64,000 bases of DNA from Brevibacillus borstelensis (GTDB taxonomy: Bacteria > Bacillota > Bacilli > Brevibacillales > Brevibacillaceae): the NCBI RefSeq assembly GCF_003710865.1, contig NZ_RHHO01000016.1:115660-179659 (forward strand). Reading direction: 5' to 3'. A program made the position numbers and the translations under genes. A model generated the notes under the pieces. The model made no database searches and had not been told where the DNA came from. It saw nothing but the letters and a program-made list of their open reading frames with translations. How positions within the stretch are numbered: position 1 is the stretch's first letter; each line of letters opens with the position of its first letter. Below are positions 36,303-45,155 of this stretch, piece after piece.

Positions 36303-36321
36303 AATATATTATGCAATATAT
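36303..36321. promoter_or_regulatory. Candidate GntR operator between the EamA and GntR genes
   Basis: AATATATTATGCAATATAT has two ATATAT arms flanking TATGCA in the divergent intergenic region. A palindrome in this position suits an FCD-type GntR repressor. No experimental match is known to me. Confidence 0.35.
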
Positions 36322-36387
36322 CGCATTCTGCTGTAAAATACAAGAAGATGCTTCTTTTACCAAAACGCCTTCTAAGGAGGACTTGTC

Positions 36388-37074
36388 ATGCCTCTTCCCC
36401 CCAATTTGCGAAAGGTCGAACGAACCTCCGCGAAAAACAAGGTATTGCAGCAGCTGCAGACCTGGATCATAGACGGTACCCTGCAGCCGGGCGAAAAAAT
36501 ATTGGATACGGAGCTGGCCGACGCGATAGGAGTCAGCCGGACGCCTGTACGGGAGGCGCTGCAAATCCTGGAGCTGCAGGGCTTTGTAGAGATGCAGCCC
36601 GGTGTGGAGACGCGAGTGACCAAGCTGGCTCCCGAAGACGTCCCCAACATCTACCGGCCGCTCATCGCCTTGGAAGCGCTGGCTGCGGAGCTGGTCGTGC
36701 CCAAGATCACCGATGCGGTGCTGGACGAATTGACCGAGCTGAACAGGCAGTTTTCCGAAGCGATCGAGACAAGCCAGTCATATGCCGCCATGGAGCTGGA
36801 CGAGGCGTTTCACAAGCTGATCCACGAAACGGCCGGAAATACGTACATATCATCCTTTACCTCCCTCTTGCACATGCATTTGCGCCGGTTAAAATTTGTC
36901 TTCTTCCAGCATTTTTTGCCTGCCCGCACTTCAGTAGAAGAGCATCGTCTACTGATTCAGGCCCTCCGCGACAAAAATGCGGCGGCCGCTGTCGAAGCGA
37001 TGACGCAAAACTGGCTCAGACCCATGCATGAGGTAGCACGCCAACTGGAAAAAGCAAACAAAGGAGACGACTGA
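36388..37074 (+). CDS. GntR family transcriptional regulator (FCD domain)
   Basis: The 228-residue protein has an N-terminal winged helix (LDTELADAIGVSRTPVREALQILELQGFVEM, about 40-70) and an all-helical FCD ligand domain with metal-ligand His residues (LDEAFHKLIHETAGN and EHRLLIQAL). These bind small carboxylates in relatives. AAGGAGG sets the start. Its stop TGA overlaps the next ATG, so it is translated with the acetyltransferase. Confidence 0.9.
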   Translation: MPLPPNLRKVERTSAKNKVLQQLQTWIIDGTLQPGEKILDTELADAIGVSRTPVREALQILELQGFVEMQPGVETRVTKLAPEDVPNIYRPLIALEALAAELVVPKITDAVLDELTELNRQFSEAIETSQSYAAMELDEAFHKLIHETAGNTYISSFTSLLHMHLRRLKFVFFQHFLPARTSVEEHRLLIQALRDKNAAAAVEAMTQNWLRPMHEVARQLEKANKGDD

Positions 37075-37559
37075 TGAATAGACCCTGGCTAAAGCTTTCC
37101 CTGATTGAGTCGAATGAAGAAAGAAAGGCATACCGCTCTCTTTTGCTTTTGGCAGATGACTGGGCCGAGGCCGTTGACCAGTACATGTACGGAGGAGAGC
37201 TGTATATCGCCCAGGATCAGCAGGACCAAGTGCTGGGCGTTTGTCTGATGCACGCTTTGTCCCCCGAGGAAGCGGAGATCAAGAACCTCGCCGTCCGGCC
37301 GGAATTCCGCGGACAGGGAGTGGGGAAGGCCATAATTGAAGAGCTTTGCAGCCGCTTCGCCTCCAAAGGCTTTTCACGGATCATAGTAGGCACCGCCAAT
37401 TCCAGCATCGACAATCTGGCTTTTTACCAAAAGGCGGGCTTCCGCATGACAGAAATTCGCAAGGATTTTTTCTGTTCCTATCCCGAGCCCGTGATTGAAA
37501 ACGGGATCCGGGCATGGGACATGGTCATGTTTGAACGCCCTCTGTCTGCATCTTGCTGA
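37074..37559 (+). CDS. GNAT family N-acetyltransferase
   Basis: The 161-residue protein has motif A IKNLAVRPEFRGQGVGKAII (R/QxxGxG core RGQGVG) at about 70-90 and FYQKAGFRMTEIRKDFF near 120. The start overlaps the GntR stop. The substrate is unknown; the context gives no firm clue. Confidence 0.87.
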   Translation: MNRPWLKLSLIESNEERKAYRSLLLLADDWAEAVDQYMYGGELYIAQDQQDQVLGVCLMHALSPEEAEIKNLAVRPEFRGQGVGKAIIEELCSRFASKGFSRIIVGTANSSIDNLAFYQKAGFRMTEIRKDFFCSYPEPVIENGIRAWDMVMFERPLSASC

Positions 37560-37652
37560 AAAAGTCTTGGAAGCTGTCCCCGCTTGCCGATTCCCCCGGC
37601 GAAAGGATGATTTGCTGTCCATCGGCACATACTACCGAAAAAAATGGGTGGG

Positions 37653-37844
37653 ATGATGGTGTCGAATCAAACAGACGGACGATACAACAACGCGCAGGCA
37701 AAAGGCGAAGACAAGCAGGAAGGCGAGTTCTTCTACTTTGATCTGTCAGACGAGCACCATGAGAAGCTCTTGGAAAAGGAATTGAAGGAAGGTCACGAAA
37801 ATCCTCTTGGACCTCTGGAAGAGGTAACAAAAGTGGAATATTAA
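37653..37844 (+). CDS. Small acidic hydrophilic protein, unknown
   Basis: About 63 residues, rich in Glu, Lys and His (SDEHHEKLLEKELKEGHENP) with no membrane helix. A terminator follows the stop. Codon use resembles the neighbours. The start is uncertain: ATGs at 37644, 37653 and 37656 and a GTG at 37659 share a GGGTGGG stretch. Function unknown. Confidence 0.5.
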   Translation: MMVSNQTDGRYNNAQAKGEDKQEGEFFYFDLSDEHHEKLLEKELKEGHENPLGPLEEVTKVEY

Positions 37845-37858
37845 AATCAACCTGGAAC

Positions 37859-37897
37859 CGGCTCCGGCTATGAAAACAAATGGCCGGAGCTTTTTCC
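37859..37897 (+). terminator. Terminator after the small acidic protein gene
   Basis: GCTCCGGC (37861-37868) pairs with GCCGGAGC (37883-37890), followed by TTTTTCCT. Confidence 0.85.
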
Positions 37898-37953
37898 TGC
37901 TTTCCCTTTCTACATTTGATGCGGGATACGTTGCTGCCGTTTTGTCCGCTTCT

Positions 37954-38000
37954 TTGACAAGCACCACTAAGAGGTGTATAATTATCTTAAATTTGAGATA
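37954..38000 (+). promoter_or_regulatory. Promoter and MhqR-like operator of the MarR gene
   Basis: A perfect TTGACA (37954-37959), 17 bp spacer and TATAAT (37977-37982) are followed at once by TATCTTAAATTTGAGATA (37983-38000), which matches the Bacillus MhqR inverted repeat TATCTCGAATTCGAGATA. This suggests self-repression. Confidence 0.8.
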
Positions 38001-38035
38001 TGTACTGAACTAAATCCTAAAGGGGGTGCACGCAA

Positions 38036-38491
38036 ATGCCCGAAGAACAGCAACATCGTGACGACTCGCTTTTGCTGATGGTGGTTTTGGCCCGTGCCTA
38101 TAACTGGGTAACGGCACATACCACGCGGGAAATCCGCCAGCATGGGTTGAATCCCACCGAGTTTGGCGTACTTGAGGTGCTGTACCATAAAGGTCCCCAG
38201 CCTCTCCAGCAAATTGGCGAAAAGATCCTGATCTCGAGCGGTAACATTACGTACGTCGTGGACAAACTAGAAAAGAAGCAGCTTCTGGTCCGCAAGCCAT
38301 GTGCCGAAGACCGGCGGGTTATTTACGCAGAACTGACGGAAAAAGGTCAACAGTTTCTGGCTTCCATCTTTCCCTCCCATAAAATAGCCATTGAGCAAGC
38401 CGTCAGTGGCCTCAATCCGGAGGAAAAGAGAAGCGCAATCGAGCTGTTAAAAAAGTTGGGGCATTCTGCTCAAGAGCGCTTTCATAAATAA
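38036..38491 (+). CDS. mhqR: MarR family regulator, MhqR-like
   Basis: The 151-residue protein is a MarR winged helix (PLQQIGEKILISSGNITYVVDKLEKKQLL to CAEDRRVIYAELTEKG). It is followed by an azoreductase and a DoxX gene, each with the same TATCTn-type operator, which is the layout of the Bacillus MhqR quinone and electrophile stress regulon. AAAGGGGG sets the start. The name rests on operators and context. Confidence 0.85.
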   Translation: MPEEQQHRDDSLLLMVVLARAYNWVTAHTTREIRQHGLNPTEFGVLEVLYHKGPQPLQQIGEKILISSGNITYVVDKLEKKQLLVRKPCAEDRRVIYAELTEKGQQFLASIFPSHKIAIEQAVSGLNPEEKRSAIELLKKLGHSAQERFHK

Positions 38492-38515
38492 AAAAACATG
38501 GAAGTGTAAAAACTC

Positions 38516-38557
38516 TTGACAAGATCCTCGATACGTAATAATCTTAAAATCAAGATT
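38516..38557 (+). promoter_or_regulatory. azoR promoter with MhqR-like operator
   Basis: TTGACA (38516-38521) and TAATCT (38539-38544) are 17 bp apart. AATCTTAAAATCAAGATT (38540-38557), an inverted repeat of the MhqR type, overlaps the -10. Confidence 0.72.
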
Positions 38558-38607
38558 TACTATTTCAAGGTTATATACTTTCCTTTTGAAAGGGGAATAA
38601 GAAAAGC

Positions 38608-39234
38608 ATGAGTAAAGTATTATTTATCAAAGCCAACAACCGTCCCGTGGAGCAAGCAGTCAGCGTAAAGCTGTACCAAGCTTTCGTGGACTCTTATAAG
38701 GAGACCCATCCACAAGACGAGATCGTAGAACTGGATTTGTTCGCAGAAAACCTGCCATACTACGATGTAGAAAAAATCAATGCCATGTTCAAACAAGGCA
38801 AAGGAATGGAAATGACTGCTGAAGATCAAAAAGCAGCTGAGCTGGTTAACAAATATCTGAACCAGTTTATCGAAGCCGACAAAGTGATGATCGCATTCCC
38901 GCTGTGGAACTTCACTGTACCTGCTGTCCTTCACACGTATTTCGACTACCTGTGCCAAGCAGGCAAAACGTTCCGCTACACTGCAGAAGGTCCAGTTGGG
39001 CTGTTGAACAACAAAAAAGTGGCTCTGCTGAACGCACGCGGCGGCGTATACTCCGAAGGTCCTGCTGCCAATGTTGAAATGGCTGTTAAATACGTGCAAA
39101 CCATTCTGGGCTTCCTGGGCGTGAAAGACATGTCCACTGTCATCGTAGAAGGCCACAATGCGTCCCCTGACAAAGCGGAAGCACTTATTCAAGAAGGCAT
39201 TGAAAAGGCTGTAAAACTGGCGGAATCCTTCTAA
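38608..39234 (+). CDS. azoR: FMN-dependent NADH-azoreductase
   Basis: The 208-residue flavodoxin-like protein has the AzoR features: an N-terminal strand with the phosphate loop KANNRPVEQAVS, the FMN-binding segment FPLWNFTVPAVLHTYFDYL near residue 97, and GGVYSEGPA near 146. It reduces quinones and azo compounds with NADH and protects against electrophiles. GAAAGGGG lies before the start. Confidence 0.93.
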   Translation: MSKVLFIKANNRPVEQAVSVKLYQAFVDSYKETHPQDEIVELDLFAENLPYYDVEKINAMFKQGKGMEMTAEDQKAAELVNKYLNQFIEADKVMIAFPLWNFTVPAVLHTYFDYLCQAGKTFRYTAEGPVGLLNNKKVALLNARGGVYSEGPAANVEMAVKYVQTILGFLGVKDMSTVIVEGHNASPDKAEALIQEGIEKAVKLAESF

Positions 39235-39254
39235 GGCCCGCCGGCCTTTTTTTG
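39234..39254 (+). terminator. Short terminator after azoR
   Basis: GGCC-CGCC-GGCC forms a short hairpin right at the stop codon, followed by seven T residues. Confidence 0.55.
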
Positions 39255-39260
39255 GACTAA

Positions 39261-39278
39261 TATCTCAAATTTAAAATA
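39261..39278 (+). promoter_or_regulatory. MhqR-like operator upstream of the DoxX gene
   Basis: TATCTCAAATTTAAAATA keeps the left half-site TATCTC and a degenerate right half. It is the third such site in the cluster. Confidence 0.55.
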
Positions 39279-39313
39279 CTCTAATTTAAAATTATTTTAC
39301 AAGGAGTGAATGT

Positions 39314-39703
39314 ATGATGGTAGATGTAGGTTTGTTGATCATTCGTCTTGTTGTCGGTCTTACTTTTGCAGCTCACGGTACACAAAAATTGTTTGGTTGG
39401 TTTGGCGGTCACGGATTAAAGGGTACGGGCGGATGGTTTGAATCCATCGGCATGAAGCCCGGCGTCGCCATGGCTCTGATGGCTGGTTTGAGTGAACTGA
39501 TTGGCGGACTGCTGTTTGCTGCCGGAGTCGGCACCTGGGTAGGCGCTGTGCTGATCATCGGCACGATGCTTGTAGCGATTGTAAAAGTCCACGGCCCTAA
39601 CGGATACTGGGCAACACAAAACGGCTACGAATACAATCTGACCCTGATTGCTGTCGCTTTGGGCGTTGCTCTGATCGGTCCTGGTGCCTATACGCTGTTC
39701 TAA
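39314..39703 (+). CDS. DoxX family membrane protein (MhqP/CatD-like)
   Basis: The 129-residue protein has four helices and the DoxX start (LLIIRLVVGLTFAAHGTQKLFGWFGG). Relatives in Bacillus MhqR and CatR regulons pair with dioxygenases or azoreductases in thiol and quinone stress. Its operator and place after azoR fit this. The site AAGGAG precedes tandem ATGs. Confidence 0.87.
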   Translation: MMVDVGLLIIRLVVGLTFAAHGTQKLFGWFGGHGLKGTGGWFESIGMKPGVAMALMAGLSELIGGLLFAAGVGTWVGAVLIIGTMLVAIVKVHGPNGYWATQNGYEYNLTLIAVALGVALIGPGAYTLF

Positions 39704-39804
39704 TCAAAAACAATCAGCATGTTATGCCTTGCCCTTATGCAAAACAACAGCTAGCATAGAAGCTACTTTCTTTGTCATATATGTCCCATAACAAGGAGGC
39801 CATT

Positions 39805-40566
39805 ATGCACATTTCCATCTATACACCGGACCAGCAAGGAAAAGGCCATTTCGGCAATGGCGAAATCGTGGAGAGCAAACCGATTGCTTTTCCCCACGAG
39901 GAAACGGCTGTCAAGCGCGTCGGCCCCCTCTTTTACTGGGCTTGGGCCAAATCGCTGACGACGTTTGAAATACCGCTGCATCCGCACTCCGGCTTTGAAA
40001 TCGTTTCGTACGTGCTAAACGGAACGGTTGGTCACCGCGATACACTAGGTAATTTGCAGCAAGTATCCACCGGCGGAGCGCAAGTAATGCAGACCGGATC
40101 AGGAGCTTATCACGCCGAAGAAATGAGTACAGGCACGGAAATGTTTCAAATCTGGTTTGAGCCTCATCTCTCCCAGGCGGTCAAGGTGCCGCCCACTTAC
40201 AACCAGTACAATCATGAAGAGTTTCCGCTCGATGTGATTGACGGCGTACAGGTGAAACGGGTGATCGGTACGGATGCGCCGATTTCTCTCGTGACCGACT
40301 CTTTGATGAGAGATATCATCATCCCGGCCAATCATTCCTATCGTTGGCAGCTTCCAAAGGGGTATTCCCTGGCAGCAGTTGTCGTTTCGGGCAAAGGGGA
40401 GCTGCATTTGGCAGAAGGAGCGAGTGGCCTTCACGGCGGCGATTTTGCCGTGGTGTCCTCGGATCAGGCCGGAGAGCTCCGGTTTAGCGCCCCTTCCGGT
40501 GAATCGCTCCGCCTCGTTGCGATTCAGGTGCCGTCAGAGGTGGACTACCCGCTATACCGAAAGTAA
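39805..40566 (+). CDS. Pirin family bicupin protein
   Basis: The 253-residue protein has the pirin N-terminal cupin metal site: HPHSGFEIVSYVLNG (His, His, Glu region) and GAQVMQTGSGAYHAEE. A second, degenerate cupin follows. Bacterial pirins bind Fe and some have quercetinase activity. AAGGAGG sets the start at 39805. No operator of the MhqR type was seen upstream. Confidence 0.9.
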   Translation: MHISIYTPDQQGKGHFGNGEIVESKPIAFPHEETAVKRVGPLFYWAWAKSLTTFEIPLHPHSGFEIVSYVLNGTVGHRDTLGNLQQVSTGGAQVMQTGSGAYHAEEMSTGTEMFQIWFEPHLSQAVKVPPTYNQYNHEEFPLDVIDGVQVKRVIGTDAPISLVTDSLMRDIIIPANHSYRWQLPKGYSLAAVVVSGKGELHLAEGASGLHGGDFAVVSSDQAGELRFSAPSGESLRLVAIQVPSEVDYPLYRK

Positions 40567-40600
40567 ACAACTAGGCAACCTTCCAAACCGTACGATTGAA

Positions 40601-40637
40601 CAGGCCGCTCCGCTGACTGGAGCGGCCTGTTTGTTTG
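40601..40637 (+). terminator. Terminator of the pirin gene
   Basis: AGGCCGCT (40602-40609) pairs with AGCGGCCT (40621-40628) around a short loop, followed by GTTTGTTTG. Confidence 0.75.
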
Positions 40638-40717
40638 CCTTTGCATATTCCGGCCCCTCCCAAGAGACAATAAAAGGGAATGTTTGACAAAGCATCACAG
40701 TGAAAGGACGTTATACG

Positions 40718-42064
40718 GTGGACGATCTTGTACTGGCGCGAGCCACATTTGGCACTACGATGGCCTTTCACATCATCTTTGCCACTTTGGGCGTAGGGCT
40801 GCCCCTGATGATTTTGCTGGCCGAAATTCTCTTCCAGCGCACCCGGGACCGCGACTACGAGCTGATGGCCAAACGCTGGACAAAAGGACAGGCCATTTTG
40901 CTCGGTGTGGCCATTCCCTCCGGCACCATCGCAGGTGTACAGTTGTCCCTTTTGTGGCCCGGCTTTATGGAAGTAGTCGGGAAAGTGATCTCCCTGCCGT
41001 TTCAAATCGAAATTTTCGCCTTTTTCCTGGAGGCGCTCTTCATGTCCATCTACGTCTATGCCGCCGATCGATTGACCCCGCTGATGCGGCTCGTTTCCGT
41101 TTTTATGATCCTGCTTGGGGCTGCTGCTTCAGCGGTTCTCATCACCAATGTCCATGCTTTTGAGGGTACGCCCGCCGGTTTTCGCATTGAAAACGGAGAG
41201 GTCGTGGATGTGGACCCTTGGGCGGCATTTTTTAATCCGAGCTTTTTCGTCACTGCGGGCCATGTCGTCGTCTCCGCCTTTATGACAGGCGCTTTTGCCA
41301 TCGCATCCGTCGCTGCCTGGAAAATGATCAAGTCCGATCAGGAGAGCCGGGAATACGCCTTCCACCAAAAAGCGCTGCTCCTCGGCTTGATCGTCGGCGG
41401 GTCTTTCTCGCTCCTCACCGCCTTGAACGGCCACGAATCGGCCCAACTGCTGCACCGCTATCAGCCTGAGAAGCTGGCGGCAGCCGAAGGTCTTTTCCAG
41501 ACCCAGGCCTATGCCCCGCTGGCCGTCGGAGGTTTTACCGATCCGGAAACCCAGGAAGTGAAATACGGAATCGAAATTCCCTGGATGCTCAGCTTTTTGG
41601 CGGGAAACCGCTTTGACGAGGTGGTGGTCGGGCTCAATGACTTCCCTCGGGAGTACTGGCCTCCCCTCTATATCCACACCTTGTTTAACGGCATGGTGGG
41701 AATCGGCTCCCTTCTGATCGTCGTCGGATTGCTCGGCTTTGCCTGGAAAAAACTGCTGCGCCGCTCCGTGTTTCCGCGCTGGGTGCTGGGCATCTTTGTC
41801 CTTAGCGGCCCGCTGGCTTTGCTCGGCATCGAATTCGGCTGGATCTTTGCCTGTACGGGCCGCCAGCCCTGGGTCATCTACCGGGTGATGCGCACGGCCG
41901 ACTCTGTCACCCAATCAGCCGGGATCGGCCCGCTGTTTTTCACCTTTCTCGCCGTTTACCTGTTTCTCGGCATCGTGACCATTCTGGTCTTTCGCAGCTA
42001 TTTTGGCCGCCACCCGCTGGAGCTTCATCCAACGGACCGGCCGTCGGGAGAAACAGCCCCCTAA
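40718..42064 (+). CDS. cydA: Cytochrome bd-type quinol oxidase subunit I
   Basis: The 448-residue subunit has about nine helices. Heme ligands are visible: His in ATFGTTMAFHIIFATLG (b595), His in TAGHVVVSAFMTG (b558) and the GRQPW motif near the C terminus. It oxidises quinol and reduces O2 with high affinity, without proton pumping. The start is the GTG at 40718 behind AAAGGA; an earlier GTG at 40700 has no site. It forms an operon with the next gene. No Fnr box was found upstream. Confidence 0.93.
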   Translation: MDDLVLARATFGTTMAFHIIFATLGVGLPLMILLAEILFQRTRDRDYELMAKRWTKGQAILLGVAIPSGTIAGVQLSLLWPGFMEVVGKVISLPFQIEIFAFFLEALFMSIYVYAADRLTPLMRLVSVFMILLGAAASAVLITNVHAFEGTPAGFRIENGEVVDVDPWAAFFNPSFFVTAGHVVVSAFMTGAFAIASVAAWKMIKSDQESREYAFHQKALLLGLIVGGSFSLLTALNGHESAQLLHRYQPEKLAAAEGLFQTQAYAPLAVGGFTDPETQEVKYGIEIPWMLSFLAGNRFDEVVVGLNDFPREYWPPLYIHTLFNGMVGIGSLLIVVGLLGFAWKKLLRRSVFPRWVLGIFVLSGPLALLGIEFGWIFACTGRQPWVIYRVMRTADSVTQSAGIGPLFFTFLAVYLFLGIVTILVFRSYFGRHPLELHPTDRPSGETAP

Positions 42065-42088
42065 TTTGATCCAAGGAGGCTTCTGTTC

Positions 42089-43117
42089 ATGACGGACACG
42101 ATTTTGGCGATTACGCTGGTGTGGATCTTTGTGGTGATTTACGCAGTAGCCGCATCCTTTGACTTCGGCGCCGGCTTCTGGTCGATGGTTTATGTAAACC
42201 GCATAGATACAAAGGCGACAAGCATCGCCAACCGTTACCTGTCCCCGTCATGGGAGGTTGTCAACGTATTTATCGTGCTGATCGTCGTCGGGCTGGTCAC
42301 GTTTTTTCCCGGAGCCACCTACACGCTCGGCACCGTGCTGCTCATCCCCGGAAGCCTCATCCTCCTGCTGATTTTGATCCGCAGCGCCTTTATGGTTTTC
42401 TCCCATCTCGTCCGCAAATACGATAAAACGCTCGCCTTCTTTTCCGGAATCAGCGGCCTTTTCATCCCGGCTCTGCTGATCCTGGTCCTGCCGCTGACGC
42501 AGGGCGGATTTATTCAAACGATCGATGGGGTGGAAAGACTGGACTGGGGAGCGCTGCTGACGAGTCCGCATGTATACGCCTATGTAGGACTGGCTGTGAG
42601 CAGCACCCTCTTTCTCTCCTCGCTGCTGCTCGCGGACTACTCCCGCGTAGCCAACGCACAGCAAGCCTTTCGCGTCTACCGTCGCGACGCCATTCTCATC
42701 GGTCCCCTCACCTTGCTTGCCGCCGTTTTGACAGTCGTCACGATGAAAACGGAGGCGAGCTGGCTCTATGAGAGGCTGCTTGCCTATCTCCCGTGGCTGA
42801 TTGCTTCCGTCGCGTGGTTTTTGGTCGGTTATATCGCTCTGTTGATCCCGCCGGAGCAAAAACGGCTTGCCTATGCGCCGCGACTTGCCGTTGTCGGCGT
42901 CATTATTCAATATCTCTTGGCAAGCTACGCCTACGGAGCCGCCCGTCTGCCCTATATCGTGTACCCTACCGTTACGATCGAATCCGGTTTTACTCACCCC
43001 AACACGTTCCGGGCTTTGTTCGTGAGCTATCTGGTCGGCTTCGCCATCCTCATCCCCGGGTTTGTTTTCTTCTGGCGGATGTTTATGAAAGATGAACAGT
43101 ATATTCAGCAAAAATAA
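42089..43117 (+). CDS. cydB: Cytochrome bd-type quinol oxidase subunit II
   Basis: The 342-residue protein has eight or nine helices and the CydB start (VWIFVVIYAVAASFDFGAGFW). It pairs with subunit I. It starts 24 bases past cydA behind AAGGAGG. No cydCD or cytochrome assembly genes follow. Confidence 0.92.
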   Translation: MTDTILAITLVWIFVVIYAVAASFDFGAGFWSMVYVNRIDTKATSIANRYLSPSWEVVNVFIVLIVVGLVTFFPGATYTLGTVLLIPGSLILLLILIRSAFMVFSHLVRKYDKTLAFFSGISGLFIPALLILVLPLTQGGFIQTIDGVERLDWGALLTSPHVYAYVGLAVSSTLFLSSLLLADYSRVANAQQAFRVYRRDAILIGPLTLLAAVLTVVTMKTEASWLYERLLAYLPWLIASVAWFLVGYIALLIPPEQKRLAYAPRLAVVGVIIQYLLASYAYGAARLPYIVYPTVTIESGFTHPNTFRALFVSYLVGFAILIPGFVFFWRMFMKDEQYIQQK

Positions 43118-43150
43118 CCTGCGTGGGGTCTGCTCCGTCTTTTCTGGCAT

Positions 43151-43184
43151 AAAAAAAGCCTCCCCCCGATTAACGGGAGGAAGC
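43151..43184. terminator. Shared terminator between cydB and the CoA-transferase gene
   Basis: GCCTCCC and GGGAGG form the stem around CCCGATTAAC; on the minus strand seven T residues follow. It ends the minus-strand gene and may also serve cydB. Confidence 0.75.
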
Positions 43185-44687
43185 TGTCTCTTTTGCAAGC
43201 ATGCTGCCTTCCTGGGCATATTGCGTATGCCAGGAAAAGGCTTTTTCGAGTACATGCGGTGTATGGCCGCCGCGGGTCAGCGCTTCCTCGAAATAATCGC
43301 GGAGCTGATCCCGGTACAGCGGATGCGCACAGTTTTCAATGATCAGGCGGGCTCTCTCGCGGGGAGCCAGTCCGCGCAGATCAGCCAGCCCTTGCTCGGT
43401 CACGATGATGTCTACGTCGTGCTCGGTGTGGTCCACATGGGATACAAACGGAACGATACTGGAGATGTGTCCGTTTTTGGCAATCGACTTGGTGACAAAG
43501 ATGGCGAGGCGGGCATTCCGGGCAAAATCGCCCGATCCGCCGATGCCGTTCATCATGCGTGTGCCGGATACGTTGGTCGAATTGACGTTGCCGTAGATAT
43601 CCACTTCCAGAGCCGTGTTGATGGAGATCAAGCCCATGCGGCGAATCAGTTCGGGATGGTTGGTGATCTCCTGCGGCCGAAGCAGCAGCTTGTCGCGATA
43701 CTGGTCCAGGTTTTCCATGACGTGCTTCATTTTTTCAGCCGTCAGCGTGATGGAGCAGCCCGAGGCAAAAGCGATCTTGCCCGCATCCAGAAGGTCGAAT
43801 ACAGCGTCTTGCAGCACTTCCGAAAACACCGTCAAGTCGGAAAACTCGGAATCCAAAAATCCGTTGAACACCGCGTTTGCAACCGTTCCGATCCCCGATT
43901 GAAGCGGAGCGAGATTGCGCGGCAAGCGGCCCTTTTCCACCTCTTCGCGCAAAAAGCGGATCAGGTGGCCTGCCATGACCGCCGTCTCCTCATCCGGTTC
44001 GACGATGGTAGACGGAGAATCCATTTGATTGGTGATAACGATTCCTTTTACCTTCGCCGGATCTACCGGTATGCCGATTTGGCCGATGCGCTGGTCTACC
44101 TTGGTCAGCGGGATTGGCTCGCGCTCGCCCTGTTTTCCCGGCGTATACACGTCGTGCAAGCCTTCCAAAGCGGCAGATTGCACCATGTTCAATTCAATGA
44201 TGACATGCTTGGCGTACTCGACAAATATATTGGAGTTCCCGACCGACGTGGCGGGAATGATGTATCCGTCTTCGGTTACTGCAACCGCTTCCACAATGGC
44301 GTAATCAATCGGATCCAGCACGCCGGAACGAATCCATTCGGCAGTGTGGGATAAATGCTGATCGATAAACATCATTTCGCCGCTGTTGATTTTTTTGCGC
44401 ATGACCGGATCTGCTTGAAACGGCAGCCGCTTGCGAACAATGCCTGCCTCGGCCATAACGGCGTCTACATCGGAACCGAGCGATGCCCCTGTATATACAT
44501 TGACGGAAAACGGTTTTCCTTCCCGCTTTGCCCGTTCGGCCAGCGCGACCGGAACTACCTTGGCATCTCCCGCCCGGGTAAAGCCGCTCAAACCCAATGT
44601 CATGCCGTCTTCGATCCAGCTTGCTGCTTCTTCTGCTTGAACAATTTTATCGTGAAGGCGTTTATCGCGTAAGCGCTCCCATACCAT
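43170..44687 (-). CDS. Acetyl-CoA hydrolase/succinate CoA-transferase family protein
   Basis: The 505-residue protein has the two-domain class I CoA-transferase form: SGFTRAGDAKVVP near residue 34 and NGIGGSGDFARNA near 390. The FSEVLQDA segment probably holds the catalytic Glu that forms the CoA thioester. Family members move CoA between acetyl-CoA and succinate or hydrolyse acetyl-CoA. Which of these applies is not clear. No ribosome-site conflict; ATG at 44687. Confidence 0.88.
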   Translation of the reverse strand: MVWERLRDKRLHDKIVQAEEAASWIEDGMTLGLSGFTRAGDAKVVPVALAERAKREGKPFSVNVYTGASLGSDVDAVMAEAGIVRKRLPFQADPVMRKKINSGEMMFIDQHLSHTAEWIRSGVLDPIDYAIVEAVAVTEDGYIIPATSVGNSNIFVEYAKHVIIELNMVQSAALEGLHDVYTPGKQGEREPIPLTKVDQRIGQIGIPVDPAKVKGIVITNQMDSPSTIVEPDEETAVMAGHLIRFLREEVEKGRLPRNLAPLQSGIGTVANAVFNGFLDSEFSDLTVFSEVLQDAVFDLLDAGKIAFASGCSITLTAEKMKHVMENLDQYRDKLLLRPQEITNHPELIRRMGLISINTALEVDIYGNVNSTNVSGTRMMNGIGGSGDFARNARLAIFVTKSIAKNGHISSIVPFVSHVDHTEHDVDIIVTEQGLADLRGLAPRERARLIIENCAHPLYRDQLRDYFEEALTRGGHTPHVLEKAFSWHTQYAQEGSMLAKETASSR

Positions 44688-44897
44688 GTATGACCACCTG
44701 CCACTTTCGATCTTGTTTTCTTTACAGTATCACACGGTCGCTGAGCGGGCACTCGATTTGGGTCGAAGCAGAAGAATTCGCGGTGAAACAGAAAATTTGG
44801 CAGTTAGTTGTTCGGCTGGTGAATGATAGATTCCGGAACTGGTTGTCATTACTCTCTGCTGTTTCATTTATTGCCTGTGGGTCGGACTTTAGTGGAG

Positions 44898-45104
44898 GAG
44901 ATGAAAAAGCAGAAAACGCTCCAGTACGGTGGGACACTTGCTGCGGGTAACACTGTCCGGCTGCACTCCAAAAGCGGAACCGCGTCCAAAAGCAGCGGTT
45001 TCGGGGGAAGCTGTTCAGAGTTGGACGCTGAGAGCGTGTTCCGCTCTTTCCGTTCCGCCTGGGCGGTGTCCCAAAGACTTTCGCGTTTTCTGCTTTTTCA
45101 TCTC
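44898..45104. repeat. 207 bp palindromic element with 22 bp terminal inverted repeats
   Basis: GAGATGAAAAAGCAGAAAAC plus GC (44898-44919) is the exact reverse complement of 45083-45104. Inside, GGGACAC recurs in inverted form and further GC-rich hairpins occur (for example around AGCGGAACCGC and GTTCCGCT). The element carries no gene and no clear target duplication was found. It lies in 468 bp of otherwise empty sequence (44688-45155) and looks like a MITE or dispersed palindromic repeat. Confidence 0.7.
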
Positions 45105-45155
45105 TACAGCTTGTATTGTCTTTCATGCTTTCTTCAATCAGAGAAAAACAAACGT

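Noticed and set aside
40681..40717. Fnr box upstream of cydA
   Set aside because: TTTGA-N7-TCACA has the wrong spacer and a poor left half.
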